Shown here piece after piece: positions 18,946 to 28,075 of a DNA stretch of 64,000 bases. Made by a program: the position numbers and the translations under genes. This stretch comes from Catillopecten margaritatus gill symbiont. GTDB lineage: Bacteria > Pseudomonadota > Gammaproteobacteria > PS1 > Pseudothioglobaceae. Within the stretch, counting starts at the first letter, position 1; each line of letters starts with the position of its first letter. The notes beneath the pieces are model-generated. The model was not told where the DNA came from. It ran no database searches and saw nothing but the letters and a program-made list of their open reading frames with translations. The stretch is taken from positions 744,001-808,000 of the forward strand of contig CP138327.1 of the NCBI GenBank assembly GCA_037956075.1, in the 5' to 3' direction.

Positions 18946-20095
18946 AGATGCCTTCTTAAAAGGCAAAAATATCGTCCTCGGCTTAAGTGGTGGCATTGAT
19001 TCAGTCGTTTTACTGTATTATCTACATACTCACTACCCCAATAAAGTCCGTGCCGTGCACTGCAACCACCACCTTTCAACCCATTGCGATGAGTGGCAGG
19101 CGTTTTGTGCAGACTTATGCAATTCTTTAGGCGTTACCTTCAAAAACACCCACCTTTCCCTTGAAAAATCGTCTAATGTGGAAGAAAATGCACGCAAAAG
19201 TCGTTATCTTTCCCTATCTTCAGAATTAAAAAAAGACGAGGTACTGTGCACTGCCCACCATAAAAACGACCAAGCAGAGACCTTGTTATTACAACTATTT
19301 CGTGGCTCTGGCGTGGCTGGATTAGCAGCAATGCCAAAATCCAAACCGTTTGGCAAAGGGCTGCATTACCGCCCACTGCTTACGATTGAAAAATCTGAAA
19401 TTCTTCAATATGCCAAAAATAATAAGCTTGCTTGGGTGGAAGATGACAGCAATACCAACACTCGTTTCCGCCGTAACTTTTTAAGGCTTGATGTTATTCC
19501 AAGATTGGAAGCTGTTTATAAAAATCTCACTCATACTTTGGCACGCAGTGCAAAACACCAATCTGAATCTTTGCAACTAACGCAAGATTTGGCAAAAGCA
19601 GATATTGAACAATGCCAACTAATTGCAAATGAGCGATTACAGGTTAAACACTTGACACAACTCAAACCTTATCGCATTAAAAATATTTTGCGTTACCATT
19701 TGTCAAACTTAGATTTTTTACCCCCCGCTGATAAAGTAATGCAACAAATTTTAGAGCTACTCTCTGCCAAAGAAGACGCCACCCCGCTCGTCAGCTGGGG
19801 GGGCTTTGAAATTCGTCGTTACCAAAATGAACTATATTTCATTAATACACAAATTACAGCACCTGATAATTGCCCTTATCATACTGAATTTAAAGATAAA
19901 AAATATTTCTCCCTTCGCTACCGTAACGAAGGGCAACGCATTAAATTACCCAACAAAACCCACTCACAATCCCTAAAAAAAATCTTACAAGAAGCCAATA
20001 TCCCACCCTGGGAACGCAATACTCTAAAAATGTATTACATTAAAGACGAACTATGCGCAATGGAACGCATCGGCTATGTGCAACACGCTGAATGA
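18926..20095 (+). CDS. tilS: TilS, tRNA-Ile lysidine synthase
   Basis: A 389-residue enzyme that converts C34 of the CAU anticodon of tRNA-Ile2 to lysidine so that it reads AUA. The PP-loop [11 protein letters not shown] is at about residues 18-28 and the second motif [12 protein letters not shown] at about 107; a C-terminal TilS-type domain follows ([15 protein letters not shown]). The start must be TTG 18926, inside accA, because the next ATG (18948) is out of frame. Its substrate tRNA is encoded at 34932. Confidence 0.94.
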   Translation: MESFKNKDAFLKGKNIVLGLSGGIDSVVLLYYLHTHYPNKVRAVHCNHHLSTHCDEWQAFCADLCNSLGVTFKNTHLSLEKSSNVEENARKSRYLSLSSELKKDEVLCTAHHKNDQAETLLLQLFRGSGVAGLAAMPKSKPFGKGLHYRPLLTIEKSEILQYAKNNKLAWVEDDSNTNTRFRRNFLRLDVIPRLEAVYKNLTHTLARSAKHQSESLQLTQDLAKADIEQCQLIANERLQVKHLTQLKPYRIKNILRYHLSNLDFLPPADKVMQQILELLSAKEDATPLVSWGGFEIRRYQNELYFINTQITAPDNCPYHTEFKDKKYFSLRYRNEGQRIKLPNKTHSQSLKKILQEANIPPWERNTLKMYYIKDELCAMERIGYVQHAE

Positions 20096-20096
20096 C

Positions 20097-20534
20097 TTAA
20101 TAGGGATTATTTATCCCTAATCCATCAAGGATTCTGACTTCTAAATTTTCCATCGTTTCCGCTTCACCATTTTCAATATGGTCATAGCCTAACAAATGCA
20201 ATACACCGTGAATAGCCATATGTGTCAAATGATGCTCAAAAGTTTTACCTTGTGCTTTGCTCTCTTCTCGCACCACTTCAATGCAAATAACCACATCGCC
20301 CAAAATCGCTTCTTCAATTTCCACGGGCAAATCGCTCGGAAAAGACAATACATTTGTTGGTTGATTTTTTCCACGGTAAGTATTGTTTAAATCTTGAATT
20401 TCATTTTTATCCACCAGTCGAATCAGCAACTCACTATCGCCTTTACCCAAGTCAACAATGACTTTTTGTAAAATATTCGTCAGATTTTGCTCATCAATTG
20501 ATGCATCTTTAATACTATTTTGAATAACAACCAT
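20097..20534 (-). CDS. ybeY: YbeY, endoribonuclease / rRNA maturation factor
   Basis: A 145-residue zinc-dependent endoribonuclease involved in 16S rRNA 3' processing and ribosome quality control. The metal motif is HMAIHGVLHLLGYDH (about residues 112-126), with the H-x3-H-x5-H arrangement, and TNVLSFP is the other family signature. I use ATG 20534 rather than the TTG two codons earlier. It converges with tilS, one base apart. In enterics ybeY sits with ybeZ, which is absent here. Confidence 0.95.
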   Translation of the reverse strand: MVVIQNSIKDASIDEQNLTNILQKVIVDLGKGDSELLIRLVDKNEIQDLNNTYRGKNQPTNVLSFPSDLPVEIEEAILGDVVICIEVVREESKAQGKTFEHHLTHMAIHGVLHLLGYDHIENGEAETMENLEVRILDGLGINNPY

Positions 20535-20589
20535 ATGCAACTATTCGCTTATTGATAAAATGATTTATTTTATCAACTAATTCACTTTT

Positions 20590-22554
20590 TTGTCATCAAT
20601 CCTTGAAGTTGCCATTCCCGTCCCACTTAACACAACTTTTGATTATTTGTGCGATCAAGAAGTGGCTGTTGGCGTGCGTGTCAAAGTGCCGTTTAGGCGC
20701 AAAAAAGTCATCGGTGTAGTGCTTGCAATAAAAGAAAAAAGCGATTTCGACAAATTAAAAAATGTGGATGAAGTTTTGGATGACACGCCAATTTTAGACA
20801 AGCCCATCCTTGATTTCCTGCATTGGTCGGCAAATTATTACCATCACCCAATCGGCGAAGTGATTGCCACCGCCCTACCCAAAAATCTACGCATCGGTAA
20901 AGAAGCCATTATCAAAAAAGTCATCGGACTCCCTCTTGAAGTCAGCGAGCCTGATTTCACCCCTACCAATGAACAACAAGATTCAATTGATACAATTATT
21001 GGCTCTTTAAACGAATATCACGGCTTTCTACTCCACGGTGTGACAGGCAGCGGTAAAACCGAAGTCTATTTACGCATCGCCCAAGAAACCCTTAACCAAG
21101 GCAAGCAAGTATTAGTCCTTGTGCCCGAAATTGGACTCACGCCACAAATGATTGCACGCTTTGAGTCCAGACTGAATACCCGTATTGTTTCCATCCACTC
21201 ACAACGCAATGAAACGCAAAAATTAGATGCTTATTTAATGGCAAAAAGTGGCGAGGCTGGCGTGGTGTTAGGCACTCGAAGTGCACTTTTTGCCCCGATG
21301 CCAAACCTCGGATTAATCATCATTGACGAAGAACACGACAGTTCTTTCAAGCAACAATCCAGTTTCCGTTACTCTGCCAGAGATTTATGTTTTGTTCGTG
21401 CCAAACAAGCTAATATCCCTGTTGTACTCGGCACAGCAACGCCGTCATTAGAATTATTAAAGCAGGTAATAGACAAAAAAATCACCCGCTTAAAACTTGC
21501 CAATCGTGCCAGCGGTGCATTGTTGCCAAAAGTGAGTTTAATCGATATGCGCACCGAAACTGGTGGTGCGTTATCCGCTTTGTTAGTCGGCAAAATGAAA
21601 CAACACTTAAAAAACAGCAAGCAAGTGATGCTGTTCATCAACCGCCGTGGCTACGCCCCCGTGTATTTTTGCACCGAATGTGGCTGGAAAGCAGAATGCA
21701 CTCATTGCGACTCAGGAATGATTTACCACCGCCACATCAACCGCCTAAAATGCCACCATTGTGGTGATGAACAAATGCCACAGCCTACCTGTCCAGAGTG
21801 TAAACAATCAACTTTAGAAGTTTTTGGTTACGGCACTGAGCGCCTAGAAGAAACCCTCTCATCGCACTTTCCAAACACACCAATTATCCGTATCGACCGC
21901 GATACCACACGACGCAAAAAAGCCTTTGAACAACACTTAAAACAAATCAATTCGGGGGAACCCTGCATCATCGTCGGCACCCAAATGCTCGCCAAAGGAC
22001 ACGATTTTTCCAACCTCGCCATGGTCGGTGTTTTAGACATCGACGGTGGATTATTATCCAACAATTTCCGTGCCACAGAATACTTAGCCCAACTTCTTAT
22101 CCAAGTCTCAGGTCGTGCAGGCAGAACTGGCGACCAGGGCGAAGTCGCCATCCAAACCCGCTACCCTGAGCACCCAATTTTCAATTTCGTCCTCTCCAAT
22201 CGCTACACCCAATTCGCCAATATCCTACTCAAACAACGCACCCAAGCACTGATGCCCCCCTTCTCGCAACAGGCTTTACTCTGTGCCAACGCCAAAAACA
22301 AACAACTCGCCGAAGATTTTCTACACGAAGCCGTCGCCCTACTCAAACGCATCAAAATAGACAGTGTGGAAATTTGGGGTCCAGTTGCCAATAGTATTGA
22401 AAAAAAATCCGACTATTATTATTTCAATGTTTATCTACAATCTATCAACAGAAAAGATTTGCACCAAATGTTATCGACTTTCAATCAACACACCGACACA
22501 CTCAAACTCAAAAACAAAGTGCGCTGGTATTTGGATGTTGATCCAATAGAATAA
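20590..22554 (+). CDS. priA: PriA, primosomal replication restart helicase
   Basis: A 654-residue 3'-to-5' helicase that reloads the replisome at stalled forks. It has the N-terminal DNA-binding domain (LEVAIPVPLNTTFDYL), Walker A GVTGSGKTEVY, DEEHD in motif II, and a zinc-binding region with eight cysteines (CTECGW, CTHC, CHHC, CPEC, about residues 360-405). The helicase C-terminus holds VGTQMLAKGHDF and QVSGRAGR. It is shorter than E. coli PriA (732). It starts with TTG at 20590; no upstream ATG is available. Confidence 0.95.
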   Translation: MSSILEVAIPVPLNTTFDYLCDQEVAVGVRVKVPFRRKKVIGVVLAIKEKSDFDKLKNVDEVLDDTPILDKPILDFLHWSANYYHHPIGEVIATALPKNLRIGKEAIIKKVIGLPLEVSEPDFTPTNEQQDSIDTIIGSLNEYHGFLLHGVTGSGKTEVYLRIAQETLNQGKQVLVLVPEIGLTPQMIARFESRLNTRIVSIHSQRNETQKLDAYLMAKSGEAGVVLGTRSALFAPMPNLGLIIIDEEHDSSFKQQSSFRYSARDLCFVRAKQANIPVVLGTATPSLELLKQVIDKKITRLKLANRASGALLPKVSLIDMRTETGGALSALLVGKMKQHLKNSKQVMLFINRRGYAPVYFCTECGWKAECTHCDSGMIYHRHINRLKCHHCGDEQMPQPTCPECKQSTLEVFGYGTERLEETLSSHFPNTPIIRIDRDTTRRKKAFEQHLKQINSGEPCIIVGTQMLAKGHDFSNLAMVGVLDIDGGLLSNNFRATEYLAQLLIQVSGRAGRTGDQGEVAIQTRYPEHPIFNFVLSNRYTQFANILLKQRTQALMPPFSQQALLCANAKNKQLAEDFLHEAVALLKRIKIDSVEIWGPVANSIEKKSDYYYFNVYLQSINRKDLHQMLSTFNQHTDTLKLKNKVRWYLDVDPIE

Positions 22555-22598
22555 CTTACCTCAAACCCAAAAGGGCTGTTGAATATTGAGAGTGCGAC

Positions 22599-22685
22599 TT
22601 AGGGAATGCAGAAAATAGTCCCTTTTCTGCCTAAAAATAAGGAGAATAGCCGGCTATTTGACGCCTTTTGTGACAGTTCATACAT
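22599..22685 (-). pseudogene. Remnant of a ParE-type toxin gene
   Basis: Directly overlapping the antitoxin stop (ATGTATGA, the usual parD-parE overlap) is an ATG at 22685 followed by MYELSQKAS, a plausible ParE N-terminus. After about eight codons the sequence changes to non-toxin sequence containing the palindrome AATAGCCGGCTATT and runs to a stop at 22599. The 5' tip of parE survives and the rest has been replaced, probably by a mobile-element fragment. No other ParE sequence is visible nearby. Confidence 0.55.
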
Positions 22686-22917
22686 GATGGCGTTTTTTAG
22701 CATTCATCAAAATTGTATCCATACGCACTTGACTGACACCACTCTGTTCGCCTTTAATAAGAGCTGATTGCAATACGGAAATTTTGGTTTTTTGTTGTTG
22801 ATCTGAACGAATTAAATCACAAATATACTCACTATCATTGCCATAATGCCCCGTGTTGATTTGAGATTTAACCCAAGACTCCTGTTCGGAGGTAATAGTA
22901 ATTGTTTTTCTTTGCAT
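22678..22917 (-). CDS. ParD-type antitoxin, now orphaned
   Basis: A 79-residue protein starting MQRKTITITSEQESWVKSQI, with a ribbon-helix-helix N-terminus and the family pattern GHYGNDSEYICDLIRSDQ, followed by a charged toxin-binding tail. ParD antitoxins bind ParE gyrase poisons and repress their own operon. Its toxin survives only as a short remnant overlapping the stop codon, so the product can at most act as a repressor or neutralise related toxins in trans. Rated as ParD family from sequence pattern alone. Confidence 0.8.
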   Translation of the reverse strand: MQRKTITITSEQESWVKSQINTGHYGNDSEYICDLIRSDQQQKTKISVLQSALIKGEQSGVSQVRMDTILMNAKKRHHV

Positions 22918-22957
22918 TTTTTAATCTTAATTCATTAAAAAGTATGATTTTATCATA

Positions 22958-23120
22958 CCCCTAATCCAAAAATAGAAAATGCAAATATGACGCCAACCCT
23001 TACTACCACAGTATTTCAAAAAAATCGCCGTGGAACCACTCGGTGGCACTAAGATTTTTTTAAAACACTGTGATAGCAAGTCTTAACGCCATATTCACAC
23101 TTTCTATCTTCGGATTAGGG
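22958..23120. mobile_element. MITE, 163 bp, with CCCTAATCC ends
   Basis: A long imperfect palindrome: the left half starts CCCTAATCCAAAAATAGAAA and the right half ends with a near inverse, TTTCTATCTTCGGATTAGGG, and the similarity runs through about 80 bp of each arm. The centre holds a small CCGTGG / CCACTCGG hairpin. A 4-bp direct repeat CATA flanks it (22954-22957 and 23121-23124). No protein is encoded. A truncated relative occurs at 36858. Confidence 0.78.
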
Positions 23121-23136
23121 CATACTAAATTTACTT

Positions 23137-24375
23137 TTAACGCTGTTCAACTATTTTTTTTATGGTTTGTGTGAGTATGGATAATTCATCATCGCTAATG
23201 ACAAACGGTGGCATTGTATAAAGTAATTTACCATACGGTCGAAGCCAAACACCATTTTCAATCAGTTGGTTTTGGACTTTTTCTACCTCAATTTCATCGA
23301 CCATTTCAACCACGCCAATGGCACCTAAAATGCGAACGCTGGCTACTTTTTCATTTTGACTAAGGGGAGATAAATGCGTGTAAAAATGTTTTTCGATACG
23401 GGCGATGTTGTCTTGCCATGGTTCGTTGAGCAGGAGTTCGATACTGGCATTTGCCACGGCACAGGCGAGTGGGTTTGCCATAAAGGTTGGGCCATGCATC
23501 AAGGTGCCAACTGTGTTGGCGATTTCATCGCTGGTGAGTGTGGCAGCGAGGGTCATATAACCGCCAGTAAGGGCTTTTCCAAGACAGAGAATATCGGGCT
23601 CAACATCAACATATTCTAAGGCAAATAGTTCGCCTGTTCTGCCAAAACCTGTGGCGATTTCATCTAAGATAAAGAGTGCTTTATATTGTTTACACAGGGC
23701 TTTGGCTTTGGTTAAATATTGTGGGTTGTAAATTCGCATACCGCCTGCTCCCTGCACCACAGGCTCTAAAATCATCGCTGCGATTGAGTCGGAATTTTCT
23801 TTGAGTGTGGTTTCTAAATCTGCAAGTGCTTCATCCATTACGACCATTGAGGGGCTTTTGACAAAATATTGTTGTGTCAAAATGCCCTTAAATAAATGGT
23901 GCATACCATTATCAGGGTCGCAGACACTCATTGCACCAAACGAATCGCCATGGTAACCACCACGAATAGTAATGATTTTTTGTTTATTGGGTTGTTTTTT
24001 ATTGTGCCAATATTGCAATGCCATTTTCAAGGCAACTTCGACAGAGATTGAACCTGAATCGCTAAAAAACACCTTGGTTAAATTATCGGGGGTAATATTA
24101 ACCAGTGTTTTGGCAAGGTCAATCGCAGGTTGATGGGTCAAGCCACCAAACATCACATGTGACATTTTTTTCAATTGCTCATTAACCGCTTGATTTAAAA
24201 CAGGATGATTGTAGCCGTGAATCGCACTCCACCACGAACTCATCCCGTCAATCACCTGTTTTCCGCTTGCCAATGTTAAATAAACACCTTCGGCAGATTC
24301 AACTAAATGCGTGGGAATGTGATTGGGAACTTTGGCATAAGGATGCCAGATATGTTGATTATCAAACGCATCCAT
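23137..24375 (-). CDS. bioA: BioA, adenosylmethionine-8-amino-7-oxononanoate transaminase
   Basis: A 412-residue PLP enzyme of biotin synthesis that makes 7,8-diaminopelargonate using S-adenosylmethionine as amino donor. The N-terminus WHPYAK and the segment GMSSWWSAIHGYNHP are characteristic of BioA. The PLP-binding lysine is in LCLGKALTGGY, and the aspartate in LFILDEIATGFGRTG. It follows gph by nine bases on the same strand. No other biotin gene is in the window. Confidence 0.93.
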   Translation of the reverse strand: MDAFDNQHIWHPYAKVPNHIPTHLVESAEGVYLTLASGKQVIDGMSSWWSAIHGYNHPVLNQAVNEQLKKMSHVMFGGLTHQPAIDLAKTLVNITPDNLTKVFFSDSGSISVEVALKMALQYWHNKKQPNKQKIITIRGGYHGDSFGAMSVCDPDNGMHHLFKGILTQQYFVKSPSMVVMDEALADLETTLKENSDSIAAMILEPVVQGAGGMRIYNPQYLTKAKALCKQYKALFILDEIATGFGRTGELFALEYVDVEPDILCLGKALTGGYMTLAATLTSDEIANTVGTLMHGPTFMANPLACAVANASIELLLNEPWQDNIARIEKHFYTHLSPLSQNEKVASVRILGAIGVVEMVDEIEVEKVQNQLIENGVWLRPYGKLLYTMPPFVISDDELSILTQTIKKIVEQR

Positions 24376-24384
24376 ACTCGTGCG

Positions 24385-25053
24385 TTATAGATATTTTGTT
24401 AATTCAGCCATTGAATCAATCACCACATCTGGATTGGCATCACGGATGTCGTTACCGTGATTGTAGCCATACGACATACAAATAATATCAAACCCTGCGG
24501 CGCGCGAGGCTTTTACATCACTGATTGAATCGCCTAACATCATTGAATCTTTTGGGTCAATGCCAAAAAATTCTGCCGAATGTAATAACGGCAATGGGTC
24601 AGGTTTTTTCTTAGCTAAAGTGTCGCCAGAAACGACGATGCCAAAATAATCAAAAATACCCAAATCCTTTAAAATGGGTAAAGTAAATTGCTTCGCCTTG
24701 TTAGTTACACAACCCAAGGTGTAACCTTGTGCTTTCATATAATCCAAACCCTCTTGCACCCCTGGATAAAGCGACGAACGCCCCGAAGTATTCTCGGCGT
24801 ATAAATCCAAGAAAATTGGATAAGCTTTGTCAAAATCTGCTTGATTAACTGTGCCTTCTAACTCGCCTGTCAACGAACGCTCTACCAATTTTGGCACGCC
24901 ATTACCGACCCAGTGACGCACTTTGGCTTCGCCCCATTTTTCGCGCCCCATTGTCGCCATTAGTTCATCGACGCAATACGCCAAATCTGGCACGCTATCG
25001 ACCAAAGTGCCATCGACATCAATCATAATAAGTTTTGGGTTAAATTTTTTCAT
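24385..25053 (-). CDS. gph: Gph, phosphoglycolate phosphatase (HAD superfamily)
   Basis: A 222-residue HAD hydrolase. Motif I is MIDVDGTLVDSVPDL with the catalytic Asp pair near residues 10 and 12, motif II the T of CVTNKAKQF, motif III around KKPDPLPLL and motif IV MLGDSISDV. This combination and length fit Gph, which removes 2-phosphoglycolate, a by-product of Rubisco or DNA repair. ATG 25053 with AAGGAAAG upstream is the start; the 14-residue extension to a TTG at 25095 is rejected. Confidence 0.88.
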   Translation of the reverse strand: MKKFNPKLIMIDVDGTLVDSVPDLAYCVDELMATMGREKWGEAKVRHWVGNGVPKLVERSLTGELEGTVNQADFDKAYPIFLDLYAENTSGRSSLYPGVQEGLDYMKAQGYTLGCVTNKAKQFTLPILKDLGIFDYFGIVVSGDTLAKKKPDPLPLLHSAEFFGIDPKDSMMLGDSISDVKASRAAGFDIICMSYGYNHGNDIRDANPDVVIDSMAELTKYL

Positions 25054-25107
25054 TTTGCTTTCCTTTAATTGGTAGAATGTTGTTTTTTTATTCAAGGTAA
25101 TATTTTA

Positions 25108-25932
25108 ATGGAAAAGACAACAACAATCGGTTTTATTGGTGCAGGAAATATGGCGTATGCTTTAATTTCTGGATTATGTAATGGTGAATTTTCAGCAAAA
25201 AACATCAAAGTCTGTGATAAAGACGAGGCTTTGTTAGCACAAAGAAAATCTGAATTTGGAATTGAAACTTTTGTCGATAATACGCAAATGGTTAGGCAAT
25301 GCGATGTTATTGTCCTTGCCGTCAAACCGCAAATACTCTCAATAGTTTGCCAAGAATTACAAGCTCATATCAATCACAACCCCCTAATGATTTCTATTGC
25401 AGCAGGTGCCAAATCAACCAGCATCAATCAATGGCTCGGTGGCAATGCACCGATTGTTCGCACGATGCCAAACACCCCTGCACTCTTAGGGATGGGGGCA
25501 ACGGGAATGATGGCAAATGATGCAGTTAGTGATGGACAAAAAAAATTAACCGAACAAATTTTAGGCTCTGTTGGCGAATGTTTTTGGGTGGCAGAAGAAA
25601 CAATGTTAGATGCAGTTACCGCACTTTCTGGTAGCGGTCCAGCGTATTTCTTTTTAATGATTGAGTCAATGACGAATGCGGGTGTCGCACTTGGACTTGA
25701 CCAAGAAATTGCCAAAAAACTCAGCATTCAAACCGCCCTAGGTGCCAGTATGATGGCAGACCAAAGTGAGGATTCTGCCCACGAATTGCGTGCCCAAGTT
25801 ACCTCAAAAAACGGCACAACACAAGCGGCAATTGAATCTTTTCAAGACCAAAATTTTGAGGCTGTGGTCTCTCACGCAATGCGCTCTGCTTTTGACCGTG
25901 CCAAAGAAATTGGCTTTGAATTGGACAAATGA
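25108..25932 (+). CDS. proC: ProC, pyrroline-5-carboxylate reductase
   Basis: A 274-residue NAD(P)H-dependent enzyme for the last step of proline synthesis. The N-terminal Rossmann motif is IGFIGAGNMAYALISGL, and the family signature ALSGSGPAYFFLM lies at about residues 170-182, followed by TSKNGTTQAAI. ATG 25108 gives the normal length and start; a TTG-initiated extension at 25069 would put unrelated residues in front. It overlaps the next gene by ATGA. Confidence 0.95.
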   Translation: MEKTTTIGFIGAGNMAYALISGLCNGEFSAKNIKVCDKDEALLAQRKSEFGIETFVDNTQMVRQCDVIVLAVKPQILSIVCQELQAHINHNPLMISIAAGAKSTSINQWLGGNAPIVRTMPNTPALLGMGATGMMANDAVSDGQKKLTEQILGSVGECFWVAEETMLDAVTALSGSGPAYFFLMIESMTNAGVALGLDQEIAKKLSIQTALGASMMADQSEDSAHELRAQVTSKNGTTQAAIESFQDQNFEAVVSHAMRSAFDRAKEIGFELDK

Positions 25933-26330
25933 GCAACCAACTAAGCGTTCAAATCTACGCATCCAAAACTTACCTAACCCTTAGCATTGGCGTTTATTTA
26001 CTCGGCATATTTTGTGCTTGGGTTTATTTTTACACTATTTGGCTAAGTCTTTCTGTGAGTGTTGGATTCTCAATATGGTTGTTTTATTTTTTGCCAAAAC
26101 TACAACTCACACACCCAAACTCTGTTGTTAAAATATCTTTAGACGAAGATAAACTTGCTATCGAAAGAAACGACCAATCCACTCAACAATATGTTACTTT
26201 TCATCGTCAATTTCAATCTCGTTTTTTAGTCATTATCAGCGCTGGCAAAGAATCCATCGTCATTTTCAAAGACGCCTTAACTGCCCGTTCCCTTTCCAAA
26301 ATCAACAAATATTTCAATGCTCACACCTGA
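25929..26330 (+). CDS. YgfX/CptA-like small membrane protein
   Basis: A 133-residue protein with two adjacent membrane helices (about residues 17-55, separated by a short turn) and a cytosolic beta-rich tail ending in FKDALTARSLSKINKYF. This layout resembles YgfX (CptA), described in E. coli as an inner-membrane protein affecting the cytoskeleton and working with SdhE; SdhE is not encoded here. Sequence similarity by eye is low. It overlaps proC at its start (ATGA) and dsrS at its end (14 bases). Confidence 0.5.
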   Translation: MSNQLSVQIYASKTYLTLSIGVYLLGIFCAWVYFYTIWLSLSVSVGFSIWLFYFLPKLQLTHPNSVVKISLDEDKLAIERNDQSTQQYVTFHRQFQSRFLVIISAGKESIVIFKDALTARSLSKINKYFNAHT

Positions 26331-27357
26331 AGACACCCTCAAACTCAATGTACTAATGGCAACCTGCGATGCAATTCGTATTGATGTTTATAAATTAATC
26401 GTGGTCGGTTTGACGGCGGATAAAAAAGAACAAACCATCAGCCTTACACCCTCTGGCGATAGTAGTAAATACATTCAAGCCGTGCAAAAATTGTTGGTTT
26501 CTCAAGTATTAGGCAGTATGGGTGGCTATCCGTCGTATCTCAAACGCTGGTCAAGAATGGGGCAAGTGGAATCTGCTAACTTAAAATCATTGCTAAAAAT
26601 TGGCAATATTGAAGCCGTTGTTGCCGTGTCAAATTCTCAAAATTTAAATAATGAGGTGTTAGAATTAGTGTGGTGGTGCGCAACTAACACTGACCAACAA
26701 GCAGAAATCGGACGCTTTTTACTCACCCGAGATTTTGTCGTTACCCACGAAGTTGGTAAAAAAATTGCCGATTATTTATTAGAATTTTTACCCTTTACAG
26801 ACGACACCACGCAATTAATTGACACCACTAATTTACTCTTACAAGGCGATTTAATCTCACAACAAGCAAAAGACAAACTCTGGAAGCAAGGGCAAAGAAA
26901 AACCGCCTTTTTAGTCGGCTTCATCGAGAGAGATACCAACAATTTACCGAATAATGACAACACAATTGCGTTAGATAGCGACATTAAAGAACTAAAGTGC
27001 GTCAACAGCGAACAAGGACAAATCCTACTAAAAACCATCGCCACCATCCTCAAAAAAATCAATCAAGAACATGTTTTATATCGCACCTTGGAAGTCTTGG
27101 GTAACCATCTATCACACCCAATGATACAACCTTTAGGCGACATCGAACAATGCCAAACTCAAGCACAAAATGTTTTAGAAAACCTAGGTCTAGAAGATGA
27201 AAAAGTCAAAGCACGATTATTTTTAGCCAGCGTTAGTGAACAATTAGTCGTTAGCACCATCTCCGCCCATAGTTTGGCAGGCTCTGCCATTCGCAAAAAA
27301 TTGTCCAACATACTAACACCTATTCAGAGTGCTTTAAAATTACTAACTGCCCCATAA
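26317..27357 (+). CDS. dsrS: DsrS-like sulfur oxidation protein
   Basis: A 346-residue soluble, mainly helical protein resembling DsrS of sulfur-oxidising bacteria such as Allochromatium vinosum, where it belongs to the dsr system and affects its proper expression or function. The recognisable parts are the N-terminal EDTLKLNVLMA with AIRID, and VLGSMGGYPSYLKRWSRMGQ at about residues 64-84. No enzymatic motif is visible. Here it is not in a dsr cluster but between a YgfX-like gene and rsmE. This gene is the window's best metabolic clue to a sulfur oxidiser; the call is from family memory. Confidence 0.72.
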   Translation: MLTPEDTLKLNVLMATCDAIRIDVYKLIVVGLTADKKEQTISLTPSGDSSKYIQAVQKLLVSQVLGSMGGYPSYLKRWSRMGQVESANLKSLLKIGNIEAVVAVSNSQNLNNEVLELVWWCATNTDQQAEIGRFLLTRDFVVTHEVGKKIADYLLEFLPFTDDTTQLIDTTNLLLQGDLISQQAKDKLWKQGQRKTAFLVGFIERDTNNLPNNDNTIALDSDIKELKCVNSEQGQILLKTIATILKKINQEHVLYRTLEVLGNHLSHPMIQPLGDIEQCQTQAQNVLENLGLEDEKVKARLFLASVSEQLVVSTISAHSLAGSAIRKKLSNILTPIQSALKLLTAP

Positions 27358-28059
27358 TAATTGCATATTAGCAATCGCCACTAACGAGGCAGTTTCCGTT
27401 CTCAACACTCGAGAACCCAGCAATAAAGGTTGGCAACCCGCTTGAGTGGCTTGGGTGATTTCTACCTCGCTAAGTCCACCTTCGGGACCGATTAAGATGG
27501 TGGCTTCATTCACTAATTCCAATTCTAGTAGGGTTTTTTTGCAACGATGATGTAAAACAAAACCATTAGTAATTGGTTGTTGTAAAAAATCGTCTAATTT
27601 CATTGGAGCAACGACTTCTGGCACGATGGAGCGACCAGATTGTTCGCAAGCACCGATGACAATTTTTTGCCAATGTGTGTGGCGTTTTGTTAATTTCTCG
27701 CCTTTGAGTCGAACGACACAGTGGTCGGTGAAAATGGGGATGATTTTGTTGACACCGAGTTCAACCGCTTTTTGTATTAAAAAATCCATTTTTTCACCTT
27801 TTGCGATACCTTGGACTAAGGTTAAATTGAGTTTTGACTCAGAGAGGTTTTCGGTTTTCTCTAAAATTTTAACAATGCACTCTTTCTTTGTTTTTAACAC
27901 TTCGGCACTATAATTTGCACCGTCGCCGTTAAATAAAGTGACAGTTTGCCCTTGTGGAAAACGCAAAACCTTCATCAAATGGTGTGAGGCGTAGGCATCC
28001 AGCGTTAAGTCATCATTAACATTAATCGGGGTATTTTGGTAAAGTCGTGGGTTTTTCAT
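27343..28059 (-). CDS. rsmE: RsmE, 16S rRNA m3U1498 methyltransferase
   Basis: A 238-residue SPOUT-class methyltransferase with an N-terminal PUA-like domain (residues about 1-70, including YASHHLMKVLRFPQGQ) and the trefoil-knot SAM site ATILIGPEGGLSEVEI with LGSRVLRTETA near the C-terminus. It methylates U1498 in 16S rRNA. Its 3' end overlaps that of dsrS by 15 bases, tail to tail, and its start codon is only 16 bases from that of the divergent pepP. Confidence 0.95.
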   Translation of the reverse strand: MKNPRLYQNTPINVNDDLTLDAYASHHLMKVLRFPQGQTVTLFNGDGANYSAEVLKTKKECIVKILEKTENLSESKLNLTLVQGIAKGEKMDFLIQKAVELGVNKIIPIFTDHCVVRLKGEKLTKRHTHWQKIVIGACEQSGRSIVPEVVAPMKLDDFLQQPITNGFVLHHRCKKTLLELELVNEATILIGPEGGLSEVEITQATQAGCQPLLLGSRVLRTETASLVAIANMQLLWGS

Positions 28060-28062
28060 CTC

Positions 28063-28068
28063 TATAAT
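28063..28068 (+). promoter_or_regulatory. Candidate -10 box for pepP (leaderless start)
   Basis: TATAAT lies seven bases before the pepP ATG at 28076, and no Shine-Dalgarno sequence is present. If this is a real -10 box, transcription would begin at or next to the start codon. No convincing -35 at normal spacing is visible (TTGGTA is 21 bases upstream), so this remains tentative. Confidence 0.35.
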
Positions 28069-28075
28069 TATACAA

